From Guadua angustifolia (lineage: Eukaryota > Streptophyta > Magnoliopsida > Poales > Poaceae), in NCBI GenBank assembly GCA_036346375.1, contig JAYEVE010000527.1, forward strand, positions 558,001-622,000: a stretch of DNA of 64,000 bases. Reading direction: 5' to 3'. Numbering within the stretch: the stretch's first letter is position 1; the number at the start of each line of letters is the position of its first letter. Under the pieces are notes generated by a model. It saw nothing but the letters and a program-made list of their open reading frames with translations, ran no database searches and was not told the DNA's origin. Made by a program: the position numbers and the translations under genes. Shown in pieces: positions 57,230 to 64,000 of this stretch.

Positions 57230-57897
57230 ATAATATGAATGATTTTAGAATAATTAACATGTTTACGGTGATTTTATAATGGGTAAGAGTATACCTCGGT
57301 ACGTGTTAACGGACTCATCGGCGTTGGCGACACCACCGTGTTAACGGCCTCATCGGCGGCGTTAAAGACCACCCGTGTTAACGGCCTCATTGGCTAAGAT
57401 GCTACCCAACAAGAATGGTCTCGAACAGCAGATTTTCCGCCTCATCGTAAGCCGGGTCACCACGTCTTGGCGTCGCCATCTAGAGTAGAGCATAGTTTAA
57501 GATAGTTGAGAACATTTCGAGTTTGAAAGCATAGTTTAAGAGCGACTCTAGTGGAATCATTCAATTTCTTCTATAGTTCTCAGGGACATGGGATGTGGGG
57601 GAGCGCGGGGACTTAGAAAAAATGTTTAAGAGCGACCTTGTATTGCCAGCAGCTTAGATATGTAAAAATATTTCAAAGTTCAATTTGTCTTGCAATCTTT
57701 TCTATAGAGGATAGTATCAACAAGATAAATATTAGAAAATGGTAAAAAGAAATTTAGAGATTTTCACCTTTCCTCTGCACCACTTACACATTTCACATGA
57801 TACATATACAATTGACAATTCACATATACTTATACATTTCACATATACTTACACATTTCACATGATACATATACAATTGACAATTCACATATACTTA
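57230..57897. other. Spacer with tandem repeats in the CACTA II second-ORF leader
   Basis: The stretch 57301-57400 repeats CGTGTTAACGGCCTCATCGG three times. The stretch 57783-57897 repeats ACATTTCACATGATACATAT with ACAATTGACAATTCACATAT twice. At 57601 there is GAGCGCGGGGACTTAGAAAA, a further copy of the promoter-proximal word found at 58762 and 59493. The spacer probably lies in an intron of the second ORF. Confidence 0.6.
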
Positions 57898-58200
57898 TTT
57901 GCTTAATAAAAAATAATGAATCATTCTTATTCCACACTAATAAAAGAAAGCAAAGCGATTATTCCATGTCAACCAGATCTTCTCAGCGGCGGCACCTAAT
58001 GCGCCGATGGACTCACCACACGGCAACAGATCGTTGCGCTGTTTGCCGCTATGTAGCCCATCGGCGATATTAGGTGCCGACCGTTAGAGAACATCCGATA
58101 TACTGAGAGACGTGCTAGTAGTGGATTTATAACCTTTTTCATTTTTTGAAAATCATATTAGTGTGGAATAAGAATGATTCATTATTTTTTATTAAGCAAA
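57898..58200. repeat. 303-base foldback with perfect 45-bp arms
   Basis: The left arm 57898-57942 (TTTGCTTAATAAAAAATAAT...CACACTAATA) and right arm 58156-58200 are perfectly complementary. Inside the loop a second stem pairs CGGCACCTAATGCGCCGATGG (57990) with CCATCGGCGATATTAGGTGC (58059). A third pairs GGCAACAG with CTGTTTGCC. No clear target duplication flanks it. It could be a MITE or a hairpin RNA source. Confidence 0.8.
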
Positions 58201-58499
58201 TTTTACTGAGTCCTTATCTTCAGCTGATCAGCCTCTTGCACTACTGAAGTAAACCAACAGAAGCATCCATAAGTGTTCATGCCCAGACAACATCTACCCT
58301 CATAGCAACTCACAGAACTTAAAAAGCGACCAAAACTAATTGACAACAACAGAACAACCTCCTCAGTCACATACAGCTTCATTTAGATAGTTATCTCCCA
58401 GGATCCCTCAGTACAAACATCTTCATAACAGTAACTGCCACAACAATTCACCATGGAATAAATCCAAAATTGTCTGGAAATAGAATACAATCACCACCT

Positions 58500-58790
58500 T
58501 GTAGCCTCAAGATACTCCCTGGTGGTTCACAAAGAAACCACCAGCACCCTACTCCCAACGCCCGGCCCGGACATTTTAGAACACCTTAAGGGCGGTGGGA
58601 TTAGAGAGGAGGAGGAAGCGTGCGTAGCTATACCTTGGTTCTCCGGGTGGAATGGCGCCAAGGCCGAGCGATGGCAGAGGAGGCGATGGCGAGGTGGCGG
58701 ATCTGGCGAGGTGGCGTCTTGCCTGGGGTCTCGACGGAGGCGGCGACACTGAGACTTGGAAGCGCGGGGACTTAGAAAATTTGGGGTGTG
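58500..58790 (-). other. GC-rich leader/first exon of the CACTA II second ORF
   Basis: The minus-strand frame (58832-58527) contains PNFLSPRASKSQCRRLRRDP and is Arg/Ser/Pro-rich with no domain, much like 14883-15365 in CACTA I. It lies directly downstream of a TATA box (58812-58820, minus strand), so it is probably transcribed. Whether it is translated is unclear. Confidence 0.45.
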
Positions 58791-59516
58791 AGGAAGAGCG
58801 GGGAGTGTCGACTTTATATAGGGCACCAACATCTACAAGCGGTTGGTAATCACAACCGCTTGTAGAAGTACTCTACAAGCGGTTGGTATTACCAACCGCT
58901 TGTAAAGAGGACTTCTACAAGCGGTTAATATTACTAACCGCTTGTAGAACGCATAGAAGGGCGACAGTGTGAAAGGCCCTATGCAAGCGGTTAGTATTTA
59001 ACCGCTTGTAGAAGGATGCTGCATAAGCGGTTTGTAATACCAACCGCTTGTAAAAGTGCTATCGGATAATATTCAAAACAATCACGGTGCCCATATCGTC
59101 GATAAGATCTCTTCCTCCCCTTTGGCGTGGCGTGGCGTTTGAGTGTTGGTATTCGTCAACCGCTTGTTAGAAAGTCGCACATTAAAAAAAGAATGGCAAG
59201 GGGCGCGAGCGGGTTCAACTGTGGTGAACGAGCCCAAGACACTCAAACGCCACGCCGCTAGCTGGGGGAGGAAGAGATCTTATCGAACGATATGCGACCG
59301 TATTGCTTTTGAATATTATCCGCAGCATTTGTACAAGCGGTTGGTATTATTAACCGCTTATGAGCAAGTTTACTAGCGGTTAAATCAATCTAACCGCTTA
59401 GATGGTACTTCTACAAGCGGTTTATATTACGAACCGCTTATAGAAGTGGGTAGAGCTTTAAATAGATCCCCAATGCACTCCTCCCACAGCTTCAAATTTT
59501 CTAAGTCCCCGAGCGC
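58762..59516. promoter_or_regulatory. Central divergent promoter of CACTA II with eight hairpins
   Basis: The block is framed by an inverted repeat: GCGCGGGGACTTAGAAAATTTG at 58762 and CAAATTTTCTAAGTCCCCGA at 59493. Just inside each arm is a TATA-like box facing outward: TATATAAAG on the minus strand at 58812-58820 and TTTAAATAG on the plus strand at about 59457. Between them lie eight AAGCGGTT...AACCGCTT hairpins, starting near 58840, 58873, 58917, 58985, 59025, 59333, 59371 and 59414. A copy-like inverted segment (GTGGCGTGGCGTTTGAGTG and its complement) sits at 59119 and 59239. It would drive the second ORF leftward and the GRF gene rightward. Confidence 0.7.
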
Positions 59517-59672
59517 CTCCTCTCTGTCGTGCCCTCCCTCCTCCGCTCTGTTTTCATGCCCACAAGGTGTTCGGTGAAATGCCCACAAGGAGTTTTATTG
59601 ATATGTTGATGTTGGATTAATGAAAAAATATTGTTGATGCTAATTTGTTTCACTCTTTTAAGCTATTAATTC

Positions 59673-60416
59673 ATGTCGACGGCTTCATCAAATGGCGAGA
59701 CGAAGAGACAACTAGAGGCATTGCGGATGAAGCTATCGTGTCCTTGATGCGGAGATCCTGTAAATGTGTTCACCTCCCATACATCCAAGAATCCATCCCG
59801 AGTGTTCATGAAGTGTTGAATATGTCGGTAAGTTTTGAAGTTATTCATTTGTTCATATTTCTTGACTTTCACCTTCCTTTCCATTCTTTCTCGTTTGAAG
59901 GGCACAAGATGTCCAGTATTAGCGTTAATGATAAAGCCGACCATGGTGTTGAAAATCTTGCAATGCAAATTGCTGCATTCCAAGAAGATTTGCTGCCAAG
60001 TGATGATGGCCTGCGGGCTGTAACATTTAATCCTGTTGCAAGCCAGAGAGATGCACATCCGGCTGCTTTTGATGACAACAAGAGTATTAAAAAGCTAGAG
60101 GAAAGGATGGAAAGAGTAGAGGACATGCTAAAGAAATTAGTTAATATAGCTATCATTGTAATGTTGCTCCTTTTATATGATGTACTAGGTAAGTAGCGAG
60201 AGATAACCTTTGTGCTCAAATTGTTGAAAGCTTGTATGTCAGTTGTGTAAATTTCACACTGCTTTTGGGTTTTTTGTATGGGAATTTATGAGCTAACTAT
60301 GCTAAGCTGAATTTCTCTTTGTATGTCTGTAATTTCCTTTTTTAGGTATGCTAAAATTTATGCAGTCCTTTCATAGAGTGGAAACATCAACATATCAACA
60401 TGATCATGTGGAATAA
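59673..60416 (+). pseudogene. GRF zinc-finger, coiled-coil and membrane-anchor gene in CACTA II
   Basis: Exon 1 (59673-59827) reads MSTASSNGETKRQLEALRMK. It continues to a GRF-type finger pattern in the same frame, CGDPVNVFTSHTSKNPSRVF then MKC, interrupted by two TGA codons. It ends at a strong GTAAGT donor. Exon 2 (59901-~60191) follows a pyrimidine-rich acceptor. It reads VNDKADHGVENLAMQIAAFQ, then KKLEERMERVEDMLKKL (coiled coil) and NIAIIVMLLLLYDVLG (membrane segment). Exon 3 (from about 60343) ends with a TAA at 60414-60416. The exon 1 to exon 2 join is out of frame as read and the C-terminal FxKW part of GRF is not seen. Such fingers bind nucleic acid. It ends 36 bp from the end of TNP2, convergently. 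Confidence 0.55.
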
Positions 60417-60451
60417 TTTGTATACAAGTAGTACATCTTAAGTCTTCGTCT

Positions 60452-63400
60452 TTACAATTGTTCCTTCGTTATGATCGTGACGTATGTAAGGAGCATCGAC
60501 ATCATCGCCACGCAGACGCTTATGTCCACATCAATCGTAAAAGGAGGGAGCTCGTCGAATCGACCATACTCTTCCTCGTCGGTGACGTTCTCAACTCCTA
60601 CAATCCTTCGTTTGCCTTGGAGAACCACATGTCGCTTTGGCATTACCTTTTGCTTGTCCTTCTGCTTTTTAGGTTTGCTTGACATGTCCATTACATAGAA
60701 GACCTGGATCACATCGTTCGCGAGAACAAAGCGGTTCGCGCCTATAGCCGACTTCGTGAGATCCACGGTTGTCATGCCGTGATTTGTCGACCTTCACACC
60801 GTTTGGAGTCACTTGACCCATTGGCACTTAAATAGAGGGACCTTCAGAGGTCCATAGTCGAGCTCCCATATTTCTTCTATGAAACCATAATATGTGCCAA
60901 CTCGCGCCGTTGTTGTCTTGGCGTCTATACGGACACCGCTGTTCTGGTTGGTGCTCCTGTTATCCTGGGATCTGGTGTAGAATGTGTAACCATTGATCTC
61001 ATACCCCTTGAATGTCATGATTTCTTGTGATGGTCCTCGAGCCAAGCGTTGCAATAGTTCATCGCTTGACCCTTCCTCAAGGATGTACTTCTGTAGCCAG
61101 CCACCGAAAGAATCCATGTGCTTGAGGGTTATCCAACTCTCTGTCTTCCCTGTGTACTGCATGGCGAGGACACTCTTGTCTTTGAAGGACATAGGGGCGA
61201 CTATAGTTGATTGCTTGAACGTTGAAATGTGCTTGCTTGAATGCAACAAGATCATTGCATGCAACTGCTTGCCTTCCTATTGTCCCTTTGCCCCGTAGCC
61301 TCCCCTCGTGTCGTGATATGGGGACACCGATAGGATTTAGGTCATTCATGTAATCAACACAAAACTCTATCACCTCCTCCGCCACATAGCCCTCAAGAAT
61401 GCAGCCTTGACGCTTGAACGGTTACGGACGTACTTCTTGAGACACTCATGTACCTCTCGAAAGGAACATGTTGTGCAGATACACTTGGTCCAAGGATACC
61501 AATCTCCTTGACAAGGTGAACGGTGAGATGAACCATGATATCAAAGAATGCAGGAGGAAAGATCATCTCGAGGCTAACCAAACTTTGTACCACATCGCCT
61601 CCAACTTAGACAGTTTAGTTGGTTCGACAACCTTCGCAAAATGGCGTTCAGAAGGAACATAGCTTTGTGATTGTCCCCGCACCCATTCGGCAAGATATAC
61701 CTCTATGACTCACCGGAGCAAGCAGTGTCATCAACACAAGGCGCTCATGGGATTTTAGGCCTTGGAGTTTGTTCTCTTTCGTGTTTACGAGTCTCTTTAC
61801 ATTTGATGAGTATCCGAAGGACCTTCACACTGCTCAAACACTCAATCATGCTTTTCTTTCTTCCTTGCTTGGAGTGTAGCTCGCAGGATGTAGATAAAGT
61901 TGTTTTGTCCCTTCTTTGTTTTTCGGATGTAGGTCACTCCTCACCTCCATGTCTTCAAGGTCCTTCCGAGCTTGCGGTGTATCTTCGATTTGCCGTACAT
62001 ATCTATGTAGCCTAGGTGTTCAAGCAAACATTCTTCGTGATGTGCATGAAGTCAAGTGAGTGACGAACCTCCAAAACTTCCTAATACGGCAGGTCCCAAA
62101 ATATTGATTTCTTCTTCCCAAATACTACTTTTAGATCCTTTACCATAGCAAACACAAATCGCCCATTACGATCTTTGAGGCTTAACACAATTCTGTTCCC
62201 GTTAAATTTATCGCCTTTGCACCTTAAAGCATGATCGACAGAAGAAACTGCGGTGGCCCATGTACACACACTTCCGAGAGTTTTTCGGTACATGCAATCC
62301 GTTTCATCTATGCCTTTGGTGCGAGCTTTAAACCCTTTGACAGCTTTGGTAGGACGAGTTCCGAGAGCGGCCAATCGTTGATTGTTACAAACAACAATGC
62401 ACGCAGTTGAAATACTCTCTTTGTACTCATCCCAAACCGTACACCATCCTCCCACAACTTCATAAGGTCTTCAACCAATGGTTTCAGGTAGACATCGATG
62501 TCGTTTCCAGGTTGCTTCGGGCCTTCGATCAACAATGGCATCATGATGTACTTCCGCTTCATGCACAGCCATGGAGGAATGTTATAGATGCAAAGCGTCA
62601 CAGGCCAGGTGCTATGGATGCTGCTCAACTGGCCGAAAGGATTCATCCCATCGGTGCTCAACCCAAACCTTATGTTTCTGACCTCATTTGCAAAGTTCGA
62701 GTAAGCCCGATCTACTTTCCTCCACTGCGAGCCATCTGCAGGGTGTCTAAGCATCCCGTCTTCCTTACGCTCTTCTTCGTGCCAACGCATCATCTTGGCA
62801 TGACCTTCATTAGCAAACAGACGCTTCAGCCGGGGGATCACAGGGAAATACCATAATACTTTGGCTGGAGTTCTCTTCTTCGTATGATTCCCATCTAATT
62901 CACCTGGATCGTCACGCTGCAGCTTATACCGGGATTCTTCGCACTTGGACAAACCTCCAAATCGGCATACTCATTGCGATCTGAGGATACAATCGTTAGA
63001 ACATGCGTGTATCTTCCGTACTTGCAATCCTAAAGGGCGAGGACTCGCCGCTTCATCACGTAGATTCGGTAGAGTGTTACCTTCCGGAAGCAACTTCTTT
63101 ACGAGTGATAACAAACCATTGAATGCCTTGTCGACACACCGCTTGTGGCCTTCCATTGCATGAGTTCTAGTGTAGTACGCACTTTTTGTGTCCCTCGCCC
63201 ACGCTTTGGGTACAAATCGCCTCGTGGTCCTCTACCATGCTCAAACTTCTTGTATTGTCTTTCCTCTGTGAACTCTCCCTCTCCGTCACGGAGCATCCGA
63301 TCTAGCTCATCATCGCCAAACTCATCGATTGTATCTTCCACAGACCCGTATTGAGTGGTGTCCGCATATCGTTGGCTCTATCTTCCTCTTCTTCGTCTTC

Positions 63401-63659
63401 TTCTTCGTCTTCTGTCCAATCGCCTCTGTTTCGCCATGGTGAGTCCAAGAGGTATAGTTTGCCATGAAACCTCTCATGATCACATGCCTCATAACCATCC
63501 ATCGCTCGGAGTGCTCCTTCTCATTCTTGCAATCCACGACGGACAACGATGAAGCTTCCTAGAGGCAAGAATGCAACGGCCGCGTCGAGAAACTCCTTCA
63601 TGCCATCTCTCGAACTCTCTTGACCGACGGTCCGCATTGTACATCCATTGCCGGTTCAT
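60452..63659 (-). pseudogene. TNP2-type CACTA transposase II (frameshifted)
   Basis: It starts MNRQWMYNADRRSREF at 63659 (Transpos_assoc domain). It continues CKNEKEHSERWMVMRHVIMR and GFMANYTSWTHHGE. The core frame 62952-62308 has KVLWYFPVIPRLKRLFANEG, RHPADGSQWRKVDRAYSNFA, LSTDGMNPFGQLSS and NIPPWLCMKRKYIMMPLLIE of Transposase_21. DUF4218 follows (FFDIMVHLTVHLVKEIGILG; 61593-61385), then DUF4216 (GYTFYTRSQD, YYGFIEEIWELDYG; QGKRRIVGVENVTDEEEY) to the stop at 60452. Domain order and length are normal. At least four frameshifts break it as read, near 63590, 63330, 62310 and 60800. It is better preserved than TNP2 I. Confidence 0.88.
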
Positions 63660-64000
63660 CTCGCACCAATAAAAATAATAACAACATCTATCACAATATT
63701 TAATTAAAGCTAACTATGTCTAATAGTTTTGTATTTTTAATCATTTTGTATTCTTTTAACTAAAGCCAACTAATTATTTCTAATCCTGCTGCATTTTTTA
63801 AAATAAAACTAACTAATTGTTACATGTTCATGCAAACCTTTTCTATCATTCCGCATTTTAATTTTACTAAATAAAAATTATTTATTACCTTTTCCCCACC
63901 TTTGTAATTTTTCATCGTTTCACATTTATTGCATTTCATTCCATACACCAAACAATATATCACCTTAAGAACAAAAAAAATAAGCCAACAACAGAAACAC
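63660..64000. other. Leader upstream of TNP2 II
   Basis: AT-rich sequence with repeated AACTAATTATTTCTAA and AACTAACTAATTG phrases and no open frame of note. It probably holds the first intron or promoter of TNP2 II. The right end of the CACTA is not reached. Confidence 0.5.

Larger units (their letters stand above)
53299..64000 (-). mobile_element. CACTA (En/Spm) transposon II, left end to window edge
   Basis: It starts CACTACTACAGAACCGGC at 53299, directly after CTA. In copy A the uninterrupted sequence is TTAAGCTACTTGGCTC, so CTA is the likely 3-bp duplication. The element holds a second ORF with a Ulp1-like end, a central divergent promoter, a small plus-strand gene and a TNP2 transposase. 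The right terminus lies beyond 64000. Its internal repeat word (AAGCGGTT) differs from that of CACTA I, so it is a different family or subfamily. Confidence 0.9.

Noticed and set aside
1..64000. CRISPR arrays, bacterial operons, tRNA or rRNA genes
   Set aside because: No regularly spaced repeat-spacer array or cloverleaf was recognised. Introns, LTR elements and CACTA elements show nuclear plant DNA. A tRNAscan run would settle small tRNA remnants.

Overview
This window is plant nuclear DNA, almost certainly from a grass (Poaceae). The signs are a CC-NB-ARC resistance gene with an intron in the NB-ARC region, two large CACTA (En/Spm) transposons of the TNP2 plus Ulp1-type, Ty3/gypsy LTRs starting TGTAACATCCC, and short grass-type MITEs. 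No complete, clearly functional host gene is visible. Most of the window is nested transposon sequence.

The host backbone is two tandem copies of one NLR gene, both on the minus strand. Copy A has exon 2 at 1-325 (running off the window), a 3.6 kb intron and exon 1 at 3944-4990. Its exon 1 ends in a TAG exactly at the splice donor, where copy B has CAG. Copy B is wrecked. Its exon 1 remnant (53021-53126), a 10 kb intron and exon 2 (42986-42848 plus 7305-~6972) are now spread over 46 kb. Copy B exon 2 is split by a solo gypsy LTR (target duplication CTTTG). That LTR is split by CACTA I (9612-41894, duplication TTA). CACTA I is in turn split by a Ty3/gypsy element with unusually long 5.4 kb LTRs (19597-35133, duplication TCTAT).

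The copy B intron holds a Mutator-like element (43030-45185, 9-bp duplication), a compact LTR retrotransposon (46390-49825, duplication TGAAC) and a Tourist-like MITE (52488-52825). The compact retrotransposon carries pieces of at least three host genes: an AP2/ERF factor, a glutamine-rich protein and a KH-domain RNA-binding protein. Upstream of copy B, CACTA II starts at 53299 and runs off the right end.

Both CACTA elements carry the same two main genes on the minus strand. One is a TNP2 transposase (Transpos_assoc, Transposase_21, DUF4218, DUF4216). The other is a second ORF with a DUF8039-like middle, proline-rich linker and Ulp1/C48 cysteine-protease-like end. In CACTA II these are separated by an inverted-repeat divergent promoter around eight AAGCGGTT hairpins, with a small plus-strand GRF zinc-finger/coiled-coil/membrane gene on its right side. 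CACTA I has GGATGATCC palindromes in the equivalent central region and an extra transposon-associated gene, now split by the gypsy insertion.

Many reading frames in the transposons are broken by small indels. The two 5.4 kb LTRs are nearly identical in AT-rich stretches but differ at many CNG and CG sites, so part of the frameshifting may come from methylation-linked sequencing error rather than true decay.
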